Shown here: in pieces, positions 13,201-23,781 of the stretch
How positions within the stretch are numbered: position 1 is the stretch's first letter
Layout of the letters: the number at the start of each line of letters is the position of its first letter
DNA from: Dermatophagoides farinae
Lineage: Eukaryota > Arthropoda > Arachnida > Sarcoptiformes > Pyroglyphidae
Reading direction: 5' to 3'
DNA length: 64,000 nt
Assembly (NCBI RefSeq): GCF_024713945.1
Contig: NC_134686.1
Location: 3,124,001-3,188,000, forward strand
Notes under the pieces: model-generated
The model's input: the letters and a program-made list of their open reading frames with translations, nothing else
Told to the model about the DNA's origin: nothing
Databases searched by the model: none
Translations under genes and position numbers: made by a program

Positions 13201-14920
13201 CTATTTCCGTTTCTATATATCTCTCACTAATGATAATGACATGTCATCATCATTTGATGAATTCGGTCATCATCATTATCATCTCATATTACGTTCACGA
13301 AAAAAAAACTTTTTTTTCCTATGCATAACTACCAAAGCAGCAAACATATTTAATTTTTGATATTCACAAAAATCTTTTCAGTTTGATAAAGAAAAGTTCA
13401 TTTAAACTCGAATCAAGTACAATTGCAATTTAGTCGATCATTATTCGAATCATATAATTATTGAATAATTGCAAGTGAGAAAACACAACACAACACAATA
13501 GAAAACAATTTCTTTTCTTTTCTTCTTGGTTGAAAATAATTATACCGTAAATATGATGTTCAAATTTCTTTGTTCTGGCTTTCTGTAATGGATTGGTTAT
13601 CTTCTATTAATGGAAAAATCGATAACAATATATGTATGATAGTATTCATACGAGGTAAACATCTTGACTATGAGAAAATAATGATAACTTTAACGAATAA
13701 CAAAAATTGTTTTATTTAATCGTCCAAATTGTACATGAAATTCAGCTTCAAAAAAAAAAAAAAATCATTTTTCATACTTTGTGTATGCACACGAAAAGTT
13801 TGTCTATAGTAAAAAAAGAAAGTTCGATAATCATGGAAAGGAACGAGAGAAAAAAAAATGGATCGATTTTGATATTGGTTCATTCATTCAATAGATAATA
13901 GATACCGTATCATGTTAGATTTTCACGAACTTGCTTGATGTTTTTTATGGTTTCCATTTTCAATAAATATTGCACATTTTAAAGTAGCATGATTAATCTG
14001 TTTTTTTCAAATAGAAAAAAACAGATCAAATTTTTCTAAAAACATTACTTGATTCAATCTAACCTTCAAATCCCGCAAGTCTATAGGGCAGAAAACAAAA
14101 GTAAAAAATGTCATCAAAAAGAAAAAAAAATCACGCCGATATACCATGAATGAATAAGGAAAAAGTGATAAAAAAACGGAGATTTCTCTTGAGAGATATT
14201 TTATTGAAAATTGGCTACATCATTCAATCAACAAGCATTGTTCTGTTCATTTAGCCCAAAGGAAAAGAAAAAATTTTCCAGAAAATACCACAAAAATTTT
14301 GTCTCAAAATCTATTATTGATCGGCAGCAGTTGCTGTTTTTTTCATTTGCCTGTGTGTCTTGAATGTTTGAATGTGTTAATTTGACATATGATGGTAACA
14401 TGTTTTTTGTTTGTTTCATTCTGGTGAAAATTGTATACTATTAGTGATCGATCAATATCTTGTAAGTTGTTTCATAAATTAATTAAACAACGAAATAAAA
14501 TAAAACAAAACAAAATAAAAAAAGATTTTCTCTTTCACACTTATTCCAGATGAGTCTATAATAACGAAAAATATAACAATCAACCAATGAATCGATTAAT
14601 GTTTCCGTGTCGAATGTAAAATAAAATTACTTCTGATATCGATTGATTATTGACATGATCGATATGGGGGTGAAGAAAAAACCTATCGATAATGGGGAAT
14701 GATTCCAAGAAATCATTGATCTCAAACAAAAGTCAAGAAATGCCATTTCTACTCAACAGTAAATTATGAAGAAATGAAACAAACAATAATGTTTTTTGCA
14801 ATTAAATTCAGTATGAAGAAAATAAATTCAAGAATTTAGTAAAACAATAATGAAGAAAGGAAACAAATTTAAAATCATTATTCAATGCAGTTGATTTGAT
14901 TTGAATTCGAAAATCGCCAA
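10261..14920. other. Intergenic, no recognisable gene
   Basis: About 4.7 kb of AT-rich DNA with GAT, ATT, CAA and poly-A microsatellites. Open frames are short, low in complexity and mostly lack ATG starts. Two points stand out: a small splice-bounded segment near 12092-12139 and a tight 13-bp hairpin at 13996-14026, both listed separately. Upstream flanks of the GPCR (left) and the AIG1-like gene (right) should lie here; no clear TATA/Inr pair was seen. Confidence 0.5.
13996..14026. repeat. Perfect 13-bp hairpin with 5-nt loop
   Basis: ATCTGTTTTTTTC (13996-14008) and GAAAAAAACAGAT (14014-14026) are exact inverted copies separated by AAATA. The stem is A/T-rich, so a chance origin from opposing poly-T and poly-A runs is possible. 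Confidence 0.65.
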
Positions 14921-15865
14921 ATGATGGTGACCAGAAAACCAAGTGCAATAACCATCTATTACACAACATCACAGGAAGAGACTTTTGTTGAGAATCTAAA
15001 GAAAAAGTCGACATTAGTACACGGTTGTTTGCTATTATTATTCGGTATCACTCATGTCTATACAATCTGGTTCAGTTGGAACAAGAATCGTTCGATCATA
15101 TTGGATTATCTTTATCTGACACATTGGAATCTAACATTTCATGTATTCTTTCTGGCTATCGAATTACTAAGCGATCTTTCATTATCATTCGATGAAATGA
15201 CCATTATATTTCGTAATAAATTTCTACATTCAATTCTCATACCATCATCTATTGTAAGTAATGTGATGAAATTTAATTTAACAATGATACTCTTTACACT
15301 TTGAATGATTTTTTGTTCTTTTATTGACTTGGATTGGATCGGGAAAAAATGAAAATAAATAAAATCGAATAAAATCGCACATTATTAACACAGTGTGTTT
15401 CCATTGGTTTTTGGGCAATATGCATAATTTTTGATGAAAATCTTATTCGTGGTCCACCCGAAGAACGATGGCCTGAATGGCATAATCAAATATCGGTAAT
15501 GATTGCTTGTAATATTTTGGTTAACAATTAATGAGTATTTTGTTCAACATGATAATATACAGCACACGGCAATCTTACCGGCCATATTGATTGAATGTAT
15601 GATAGTGGAACATCAATTACCCAAGTGGTTTCCTTCGTTGATGATTACAATTGTGATTGGTTCAACATATATGTTCTGGGTAATATTTGTTGGTGTTGTA
15701 TTTCAAAAACATGCATATGAATTGATACAAAATGCATCAGCAACAAAATTGGCATCACTATTCCTCTTGTTGACGATTTTGCTAATTATTGCCAACATCA
15801 TTGGCCGCTGGTTGCATATTAAATATTGGCGGCGGATGCGACGACGTAAAATGATCAATAAATGA
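14921..15865 (+). CDS. AIG1: AIG1/ADTRP-family membrane hydrolase
   Basis: Family members are multi-pass membrane serine-independent hydrolases of fatty-acid esters of hydroxy fatty acids, using a Thr and a His. Three exons join in frame: 14921-15253, 15394-15495 and 15563-15865 (introns 140 and 67 bp, GT-AG), giving 245 residues, the usual family length (about 240). The sequence follows human AIG1 as I remember it: YLTHWNLTFH near the first membrane segments carries the expected catalytic Thr, and EWHNQIS-HTAILPAILIE, split across exons 2 and 3, carries the expected His before a hydrophobic helix. Five to six hydrophobic segments are visible, then a basic tail (RRMRRRKMINK). It is transcribed toward the anoctamin gene; the two stop codons are only 25 bp apart. 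It could equally be named ADTRP-like, since the two paralogues are not separated here. Confidence 0.9.
15857..15862 (+). promoter_or_regulatory. Poly(A) signal AATAAA overlapping the AIG1-like stop
   Basis: AATAAA occupies the last two sense codons and is followed directly by TGA (15863-15865). If used, cleavage would fall about 10-30 nt downstream, at or inside the 3' end of the opposing anoctamin coding region. Use as a signal is inference. Confidence 0.4.
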
Positions 15866-15890
15866 CAGTTATTTTCATTATAAAATGTAA

Positions 15891-18800
15891 TTAATTCAGA
15901 TTTGGTTCCTGAAAATTTTGTTGATGTGATTGCAGTTCATGTCGTATGATCAATTCATTTGTTATGAATGCATGTTGTCGTTTGCGTAGACGTAGCGATC
16001 CCGGTTCATCAGGAATGACCACTTTTAAGAATGAATTTATGGCCGTCACTACATTCTGAAAGACGATGACAAAAACAATTTTCGCGATGATTACATACCA
16101 ATGTTGTTCACTGTAACTACCATCATTTTCTCGATAACCATAATAGCTAAGAAAAAATTCAATGAAAATAGATGAAAAAAAAATTGATGGGCTCCTACTA
16201 CAAAACATGTGAAACCGAAACTTACAAACAATTTTTAATGTCAGAATCGGGAACTTCATCATCTGAATTGATGACATAATTCGATAATGTTGATGCATAG
16301 AAATTCTTTAGATTTCCATTCGTATAATAGTACATCATACGGGGTATAATATCCGTGTTGAAAGCAATGATGACGGCATTGGTGAATACGGATAATTTAC
16401 CCAATGCATCCAATATTGTATACCAGACACCAATATCTTTTACCCTATATCGTATATATTCAGTTAATGTGATAATGAATGGATCGCGGCACAGTACCAA
16501 GCAGTGAAAATGGCAACAACAACAAAAAAAACCATAGCCACAATGGAATCACATAACATAAAGAAAAAAGAAAAAAAAATTAATGAGAAAATGCGTTAAA
16601 GCTAAATGATAATATCCTTTTTTTTCTTTTGCTTTCGTCTGAACAAATGATCAAATGACAATACTCACTCCCTCTCTCTCTCTATTTACCTTTGAGCTAC
16701 TGGACGTTTATAATTTTTCAACATTTTACGGGCATCGAAACGTATTTCGAAAATGTTATTTAAAAGTGCAAAAAATGGTGCCAACGGGAATGCACTGACA
16801 AATAGCGTTATAAAGCCAAATTGTAATACTAATTCAAGATATTCGTAGAACAAGACTGAATGATCCCAAGATTCGAGCAAATAGTCTTCCTCATATTGTT
16901 CCAGTTTATGGCTTGGATTATTTGATGATTTGGATTTTTTTTCACCGGAAAAATATACATAACGATTGTAAACACCATATAGATAGGGTATTAGATATTC
17001 GAGCATAGAACTAAAGAGGTTTTTTCCCAATAAAATAATGACAAGCTGTATCGTTAGATCGAAATAACAGCCACCGATCGGACATGGTTCGATGAGTTTG
17101 TTAATCTTGTCTGTTTGTAGGCTACCATCCGGTGGAGTTTTGGCCAATGTTCCCTTGAAAAATGCTATGTAGAATAATGATGAATAATAGTTGACAAACT
17201 CAAAAAGATACATTTTCAATGTGAGTGAATTATCGAATTCATTCTGTGTTCGTGGTAATTCCATCTCGGTTAGCCATTTAGCAAGACGTTTATAAACTAT
17301 ACTTAAAATCATAATCAAAATTAAGTTTATTGTTGCAGCCGTTGATGTTACAATCCATTCGATATTTTGTCGCAAAAATTCCGATTCATATTGATGTTGA
17401 GTGCTTAGAGCAATATAGGTGGAAACACGATAAACAATAATCGATACCATAATCAACAATACGACCGCAACACTTAACAAGACAAATGAAAATGACATGA
17501 TGAAATATGGTAATCGCCCACGAACAAACGATATATACGGTTCTTCCAACACGTGTCACTGGATTTATTCGAGTTTTTGTTGATTTTTGTTTAGATAAAT
17601 ATGCCTATATAGAATGAATAAGAATTAGATCGAAAACTGAACTGAAAATAGTCAACTTCAACTTACCATATATTCTGTTCTCGGCGGCTCATCAATAGTG
17701 CTGAAATCGGATAAATCCCATTGGAAACAAATTTTTGATGAATATCTTTTCCACATTTCCAGATAGATGGTCGACCATATCGATATGAATATGGCAAATA
17801 TGACAGTTGTAAAATTACCCATTAAATATGATGCTTTAGCCGGCATACAACTTTCGGATATATCAACAAAATCACAGTTTTTGGCACAAATCGGACACAT
17901 TGGTGCAGTGAAATTTTTATGACATACATCGTTGGTTGGTTGATCACTGGACAATGTTAATATACCATAGAAGAATGTCAACAAACCAATTCCAACGGCC
18001 GGTATCAACATTAACGTATAGAAACCAACCCAAGCATAATACATGGCAATTTTTACTCCAAAATAATCGACGATTTTGTCCACTTGTTGGTGTTTAAGAA
18101 TACAGAATAACGATGCCCAATTTGCTAATAAATAACATCGGATAGAACGACAATCGTTTTGGTTTTCACCTGTAAAAAATAAGAAAAACACGTAACAAAA
18201 ATTGAAAAAAGAAACAGACGACATACATTGTTTACTGGCATCATGTAATGGATAAGCAGCTTGGTAAACATGATCGGATAGTAATTTATGGATACCGATT
18301 GAGAAAAAATCATTACTATCTTTGAAACGTGTTCGTTTCAGAATATAATCAATAATTTCACCACGTTGTGAGGGAGTGAAAAATTCATCTTTATCATGCT
18401 CAGGTATATTGAATAGATATTCTTTTTCTTTCGTGAAAACTGTTGTAAACACTCGATCCTGTTCGAATTCTTCACCGAATAAATATTTGAGACTTGTTTT
18501 TATGGTTTTCATTGGCATTCGGAGGGCCATCACTTCGGCATATCTAGCCAATACATTATATGGTGCATAAATATGAACATAATTTACATTATTTCCCACC
18601 GAACTTGGAACATGTTTCAATGCTAATCCTTCACTCAGCAGATTTGCCTAGATATTTATCAAAATTAAAGGTATTGAGATCATTTAAGAAACAAATCATT
18701 GAAAGATATTCAAACCTCGAATTTTCGCCGTATCATTTCATGATTCAGTGGATTAGCATCATCATTAGTAGATTTTTGATAAACAAGAACAAAATCAACA

Positions 18801-19054
18801 CGTTTCAAGTCGGTTGCACAATATGGGGAATAATTTTCACCGATGGTAGCTAATTCATTCGGTGTATTTGTAAAATTTGAAAGTGCAATCGCATCTTCAT
18901 AGATGCTTGCACGTTCATCAAATTGACGAACAATTCTATCGAGATCAATTTCGTTTCCATTTGGTTGTTGTTGTGATCGTTGTTGATTATTGACATTGCC
19001 ATTATCACCGGTTTTTGGTGTTCGGTCATTGAGAATTTTCAAATCAAAATTCAT
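15891..19054 (-). CDS. Anoctamin (TMEM16) channel/scramblase, with apparent frameshift
   Basis: Ten-TM Ca2+-activated chloride channel or phospholipid scramblase. Six exons, 5' to 3' on the minus strand: 19054-18716, 18647-18227, 18169-17667, 17604-16690, 16444-16226 and 16146-15891. All have GT-AG borders and compatible phases, giving about 883 residues. Hallmarks are the N-terminal dimerisation region (RVDFVLVYQ), the ICFQWDLSDF/EPPRTEY stretch, INPVT, FPLAPFFALLNN, the VKDIGVWY block and a C-terminal VIPDEPGSL block. Ca2+-site acids on TM7 (E-Y-L-E) and TM8 (E-I-R-F-D) are present. TM6 keeps its Glu, but the Asn four residues earlier in ANO1/ANO6 is Ser. Between INPVTR and LEEPYISF (about 17543-17556) one extra base breaks the frame; no splice choice repairs it because TGA lies in the downstream frame. 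The 57-bp intron at 18170-18226 is itself in frame and stop-free. Paralogue group not assigned. Confidence 0.9.
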
Positions 19055-20041
19055 TATGATTTTTAGTGATCACAGATTCGGTTTTTTATTTCGTCTAAAA
19101 AATTTAATCATTGAATATGTAGATGTTGATTTAACAAAAAAAAGAATATGCAATTTTTATTTCGTCACCGTGAGCATCACATAAGTTGAAGTTATTTTTA
19201 GAAATTCAGAAAAAACGTTGATGGTGAAAGACTGAGATAGGATTTGATAATATATGATATTTATTATTAAACAATATAATTGGGATATTTTGTATCGAAT
19301 TAGGATATCTCAACGACAATATATTCGAATGAGATCGAGGATATGCATTAATCATTGACAATACATCATATGTCCAATGAAATTCGCTCATACACACGTA
19401 ACATATAAATGGGTTTCATATCCTTTGATCGTTCATTGGCAATCAATCAAACACATGTGTCTGTGTTTCTATGTTAGCTTCAACATACAAACATAATATG
19501 GACATCACACATACGTTATACAAAGGCACAATTTAACAAATGAACAAAAAGGAAAAACCAAGGCAAATGAAGAGCAGGATCGATAAAAGGCCTCTTGTTT
19601 CTATATCATTATCATTATCGTGAGAACAGGCTGTTTAAAGTTATCATAAATCCATGTAGTTTATTACTGAAAAGATGGCAATTCTCGATGATGATGATGA
19701 TGATGATGAAGAAGATTATATAATGATAATAATAATAACTATCACATTTATCTTTTTATTCAAGTTTTCAAGATTTAATTAACTTTTCCAAAACAAAACA
19801 TAAATGTCTAAAAGCCAATCAATATCACACATGATTGGGTACAATTTCACATACACACGCATGCAGAATTTCTGGAAAAATTTCCGATCGAAATCGAATT
19901 TGATTCTAAATGGACAAAAAACTTTTTCATTTGAAGAAAAATTAAAACTTTCAAAAATGGCGCAAATTTTTTTTTTCAAATTTATTGCATAAAATTTTTA
20001 ATTAATTATACGATATGATTATTTTGTATTTACAATCTGGT
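19055..20041. other. Intergenic between anoctamin 5' end and mtRF1 3' end
   Basis: About 1 kb of AT-rich DNA containing a GAT repeat (19689-19710) and no credible coding frame. It should contain the anoctamin promoter and the release-factor 3' UTR. A TTTATT at 19981-19986 reads as AATAAA on the minus strand, 56 bp past the release-factor stop, a suitable place for its poly(A) signal. Confidence 0.5.
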
Positions 20042-21271
20042 CTATGATGACTTGGCGAAATTCTTTTCCAACATATCACGTAATTGTCGCTGTAATTCCA
20101 GGTGACGTAACAGCTCTAATTTATCCACAATTTGTCGCATTTTATCACATTCATCTCCATTCATGTAACCATCAATATTATGAATATTATAATCACCGGA
20201 TAAACGATGATCAGTGATACGATTCTGTGGAAAATTATATGTTCGTATTTTATCACTACGTGCTGCAATTCCAATCTGTGAACGTTTTTGTTGCCGTGCT
20301 TCTCGTTCTAAGCGTTCATATTCGATTTGATTCAATAATGATTTCATCTTACGTATTGCAATTTCTTTGTTCAGATATTGAAATCTTGTTTCTTGTGATT
20401 CGATCGTATGTCCCGTTGGTATGTGAGTAACTCGAACACATGTTAGATTACGATTAACATTTTGACCGCCAGGTCCGGATGAATTTTTCACCTCAATTTT
20501 CAGGTCCGATTCTTTTACGGTGACTAAATTATAACGAACAGGTATGACGGATATCGATACGGTTGATGTATGCATTCGGCCATATTTTTCTGTTCGTGGA
20601 ACTCGTTGTACACGATGTACACCGGCTTCATGTCTTAATAAAGGATAACACCCATTGCCAAGTATTTCGATCGTCTGTGTAAACAATGAGCTATTATCGT
20701 CAATTTCAAATTGCTCAAGATCTTTTTCATCCATTCGCAATTGCCAACCATTGAATGTGATGAATTTGACATATAAATTGTATAATTCTTTTGCAAATAA
20801 ACTCGCCTCTTTTCCTCCAACACCGGCACGTATTTCTAATGAACATTCATTTATATTGCGATCATCAAGACAAGCTTGATCCAGAATCTGATCTTGAAGT
20901 TGGATGAGTCGTTCAATCAACGACAAAGATTCGCTTTTAGCTAAAGCAATAAATTCATCGTCAGTGGGATTTTGTTCGGCCATAATTTCATCAACTTCAA
21001 GAAATTCATCAAATGTTTGTTTATAATGAAATTTGAGCTCTTCCGAGACATGTTTAATGAGATTATTTTCCACAAGAAATTGGTTGAAATATCGATAAAA
21101 TGAAGGTTCTTTGTAGATTAATTTGTTGATCAATTTTTGATTGCCATTCAATTTTTCCACTGATTGTGTTTGTACTGTTCTGTGGCCATTAATTTTCCAC
21201 AATTGAAATAGGTTCGGTCTAGTTATTCTGAAGAAAACATTTCGAGAAAATATGAAAACCTTGATGGACAT
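20042..21271 (-). CDS. MTRF1L: Mitochondrial class I peptide chain release factor (mtRF1a/MTRF1L type)
   Basis: Terminates mitochondrial translation by reading UAA/UAG and hydrolysing peptidyl-tRNA. It is a single exon; the first real ATG is at 21271, since the open frame further upstream begins only with TTG. That start gives 409 residues and an N-terminus rich in Lys/Arg and hydrophobics with no acidic residue (SIKVFIFSRNVFFRITR), typical of a mitochondrial presequence. Motifs: GVGGKEAS of the class I RF core, codon-recognition PxT as P-R-T near residues 225-227 within HRVQRVP, and catalytic G-G-Q near 268-270 in SSGPGGQNVNRN. The recognition loop shows no insertion of the vertebrate MTRF1 kind, so it matches the general decoding factor. 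It is head to head with the 155-residue orphan gene (234 bp between starts). Confidence 0.93.
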   Translation of the reverse strand: MSIKVFIFSRNVFFRITRPNLFQLWKINGHRTVQTQSVEKLNGNQKLINKLIYKEPSFYRYFNQFLVENNLIKHVSEELKFHYKQTFDEFLEVDEIMAEQNPTDDEFIALAKSESLSLIERLIQLQDQILDQACLDDRNINECSLEIRAGVGGKEASLFAKELYNLYVKFITFNGWQLRMDEKDLEQFEIDDNSSLFTQTIEILGNGCYPLLRHEAGVHRVQRVPRTEKYGRMHTSTVSISVIPVRYNLVTVKESDLKIEVKNSSGPGGQNVNRNLTCVRVTHIPTGHTIESQETRFQYLNKEIAIRKMKSLLNQIEYERLEREARQQKRSQIGIAARSDKIRTYNFPQNRITDHRLSGDYNIHNIDGYMNGDECDKMRQIVDKLELLRHLELQRQLRDMLEKNFAKSS

Positions 21272-21505
21272 TTTTTTGCAAAGTAAATCAACATCTGATC
21301 TGGTTACAGAAAAAATAAAAGGTTGCAAAATACATGAGAAAGTTCCCAGAAAAAAAAATATTTAAAGAACAAAAACTTTTCGGAAAAAGATCTTAAAATC
21401 TAAAATTGAATTTTTGTCCATAACAATTGTTGATTTTTTCCAAATAAAAATCAAAAATTTTAGGTAAAATTATGGTTGTGTTTTTTTTCTAGAATCTAGA
21501 CGATT
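21272..21505. promoter_or_regulatory. Shared promoter region of a head-to-head gene pair
   Basis: The 234 bp between the release-factor start (minus) and the orphan gene start (plus) must hold both promoters and 5' UTRs. It is AT-rich with no TATA/Inr pair that I can defend. A pyrimidine tract ending in CTAG (21481-21492) just before the plus-strand start could be the acceptor of a small 5' UTR intron. Confidence 0.4.
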
Positions 21506-21973
21506 ATGGAGCCTTGTAAAGATAATATGATTCCCAAACAAGTTGAAGAAGGAGATGGAAAAATGCCGACAAAACAAGAAACAGATGGTGTCGATGAAAA
21601 TACTGTCCGGCGTGATGAATCCTGTGTGAAGGCAATGATAAAACGTTATCGTACTAATAGCGCAACAACATTAACCAGTGATAGTCGTACAATAATCGAA
21701 TACGTATCTGATAAGCTAAAATTTCGTGGTAAAGGTTGTGAAGCTTCCTTTTCGGATAAAACCAAAAAACAAGCTGAATTAATCAAAAGATTACTTGAAC
21801 AGCAAAAAATTCAACCCATTAAACAGAAACAATCAAGTCCGAGAAAAATGCAAACACCATCACAAATGATGAACGAAAAAGATAATAGCAATTTGGAAGA
21901 CTTGTCCGAAGATTTCGACATCTCAATGCAGTATATTGAACGAAAAATTCGCGAACATCAGGATCAAATATAA
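21506..21973 (+). CDS. Orphan protein, 155 aa, charged and probably disordered
   Basis: Not recognised. A complete ATG-to-TAA frame, single exon. It is highly charged, rich in Lys, Glu and Gln. The first 40 residues are acidic. The middle (about 45-100) contains KAMIKRYR and a helix-prone KTKKQAELIKRLLEQQK stretch that could form a short coiled coil. After that comes a Lys/Gln/Ser linker and an acidic, then amphipathic, C-terminus (YIERKIREHQDQI). There is no signal peptide or membrane segment, so a cytosolic or nuclear location is likely. Support for reality: a long frame in AT-rich DNA, a balanced non-microsatellite composition, and a position 234 bp from a housekeeping gene in the opposite direction. 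Confidence 0.65.
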   Translation: MEPCKDNMIPKQVEEGDGKMPTKQETDGVDENTVRRDESCVKAMIKRYRTNSATTLTSDSRTIIEYVSDKLKFRGKGCEASFSDKTKKQAELIKRLLEQQKIQPIKQKQSSPRKMQTPSQMMNEKDNSNLEDLSEDFDISMQYIERKIREHQDQI

Positions 21974-22083
21974 TTTATTATAATTGAATTAAAATTTCTC
22001 AAATTGCGCATGAAATGAGTTTGAAATTTTATTGTTTGTTGAATTCAATAGAGTGTACACAGTGTGTGAAGGAGTGAAATAAC

Positions 22084-22683
22084 ATGAGTAAAAATTTTTT
22101 ACAAAAATCTAGCAAACAAAAATTGATACGATGGTCAATGTATTTACTTGGATCGATCACAATCATCTCATCGATTACTTGTTTAATGGTCGATATTAGT
22201 GATAATGATGATGCTGTTCGCAATGATCCATTGGCTACCAGTAAAACTTTCGCGAATATTATATTGGCAATCTATATGTTTTCCACTGTCATACCATTAA
22301 TAATTCATTTCTCTCAACCCCGATTAATGTACATCGTCATTTTCACCAATCTTTCTATATTATTTCTGATAATTCGTTGGGCATTTTCACGTTGGTTCCA
22401 TCTTGAATTTTCAATAGCGACAATATTGAACATCCCGGTATCCATTGCATATATTGTTCATGTTTATAGTGAAACGCCGAAAACAACAAAATCAACCATT
22501 TCAAACATATTACAGATAATGATGAGTGATGAAATTGAAATCAATACAACGATTAATACGAAAAAACTTTCATCTAGTTCGTCGAGTAAACGAAAATCAA
22601 GTCTACAGGTAATGTCCAAACAAAGACATCAAAAATCCGGTAGCGGTAGTGGGAAAATGGGTGTAGTCATTCAAAGCCAATAA
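22084..22683 (+). CDS. Orphan four-TM membrane protein, 199 aa
   Basis: Not recognised. A single exon with ATG in an acceptable context (ataacATGA). Hydrophobic segments lie near residues 17-36, 56-78, 83-101 and 107-126, with a short acidic extramembrane loop after the first (DISDNDDAVRNDP). The tail (about 130-199) is hydrophilic, Ser/Lys-rich and likely cytosolic. There is no obvious N-terminal signal peptide other than the first TM. It lies 110 bp after the preceding orphan stop on the same strand, so they share orientation, but nothing shows one transcript. AATAAA at 22717-22722 is a good poly(A) signal, 34 bp past the stop. Confidence 0.7.
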   Translation: MSKNFLQKSSKQKLIRWSMYLLGSITIISSITCLMVDISDNDDAVRNDPLATSKTFANIILAIYMFSTVIPLIIHFSQPRLMYIVIFTNLSILFLIIRWAFSRWFHLEFSIATILNIPVSIAYIVHVYSETPKTTKSTISNILQIMMSDEIEINTTINTKKLSSSSSSKRKSSLQVMSKQRHQKSGSGSGKMGVVIQSQ

Positions 22684-23172
22684 ATGAACAAGACAACAAC
22701 TTTTGACATGAAAATGAATAAATTTTTCTCTTTTTATTATGGAAAAAAATCCATCCAAAATATTGTCTTTACTTGTCTTGTTTGTTTGATAGGCAAATGG
22801 AAAAATCCGAATAATTTTTAAAGAAAGATGATAAGATTCAAAAAAAAAAATGATATGATACAAGTTCATTCGTGGATGTGTGTGTGTGTGTGAAATATGA
22901 TTATGATACATTGCCAAACAGTATATATGCAGTCTGTTTCAATATTCACATCATACACAAACACAAACATATTTATATATAAATCGATCCATCCAAGCCG
23001 TCGTCAAATCATTAATGAGTGCTACGATGGTTTGATTGAAATATTTCAAATATTTGTTTTTTCCATTTGTCATAATAGTTTATCATATTCCTCCAAATGT
23101 CATCATCAACATTGAACAATTTACAATTTTCAGTGTCATTTTGTCTAAATTATTGCTGTTCACATCATCGCC
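22684..23172. other. Short intergenic spacer
   Basis: 489 bp with the poly(A) signal of the four-TM gene (22717-22722), a TG run (22876-22891) and no credible frame. It should also hold the promoter and 5' UTR of the next orphan gene. Confidence 0.5.
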
Positions 23173-23589
23173 ATGTTAGTTTACTATCCAATACGTTACG
23201 AAAAACAAACGGCAACATTAGTTGGCCTACATAACAATGAAACGGGTCATTATGAATTTGGAATATTTTTCTGCGAATCAAGACCAATCAATATTTATAT
23301 ATCGAAATTAGATTCCGTAGAAATTAAATGCCGAAATTTGAATCAGATTAAAATTATTTATCCAGAAGAGATGGCTACGAAATCGATTCGTATTGAATTC
23401 TTAAAACCAACCGATCGTAAAGATTTTATCGAAAGTTTAATGGATGCTCGAATGATTGAGATGAATCAGCCAACATCGATAACATGTTGCCTATTGCCTT
23501 GTATTGCCTATTATCAACGTCATTATAAATTTGTTCGTAGACGAAATCATCGGATACAGGCACATCGAATATTTGCGAAAATGATTTGA
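23173..23589 (+). CDS. Orphan protein, 138 aa, possibly a PH-like fold
   Basis: Not recognised. A single exon from ATG (gccATG context) to TGA. The first about 75 residues alternate short hydrophobic strands and turns (LVGLHN, YEFGIFF, INIYISKLDSVEIKC, KIIYPEEM, IRIEFL). A probable helix follows (RKDFIESLMDARMIE), an order reminiscent of PH/GRAM-type domains; this is only a pattern-level guess. A Cys-rich patch (CCLLPCIAYY) and a very basic C-terminus (RRRNHRIQAHRIF) follow. It is tail to tail with IleRS, 192 bp between stops, and AATAAA at 23666-23671 fits its 3' end. Confidence 0.6.
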   Translation: MLVYYPIRYEKQTATLVGLHNNETGHYEFGIFFCESRPINIYISKLDSVEIKCRNLNQIKIIYPEEMATKSIRIEFLKPTDRKDFIESLMDARMIEMNQPTSITCCLLPCIAYYQRHYKFVRRRNHRIQAHRIFAKMI

Positions 23590-23642
23590 ATTTATCATAT
23601 CTATAATTATGGAAGACATTCATGAATTAGTATTGAAAATTA

Positions 23643-23671
23643 TTTATTTATTTTTTTTCGATTAAAATAAA
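23643..23671. promoter_or_regulatory. Opposed poly(A) signals between convergent genes
   Basis: TTTATT at 23643-23652 (two overlapping copies) reads as AATAAA on the minus strand for IleRS, 130 bp past its stop. AATAAA at 23666-23671 on the plus strand serves the orphan 138-aa gene. The two 3' UTRs probably overlap. Confidence 0.45.
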
Positions 23672-23781
23672 ATGAATGATATGAATCAATTAATAAATCA
23701 TAAATTGCCATTTGCATTCAGAAATTATTATTAGTTTGTTTTTCGAATGTTTTTCTTTGTCATGTTAAAATTTTAGCTAGG

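Noticed and set aside
14921-15304. 127-aa stand-alone protein at the start of the AIG1-like gene
   Set aside because: The last 16 codons read through a GTAAGT donor; it is exon 1 of the three-exon gene.
21272-21328. Longer N-terminus for the mitochondrial release factor
   Set aside because: Begins at TTG and would place acidic residues before the presequence-like stretch; ATG at 21271 fits mitochondrial targeting.
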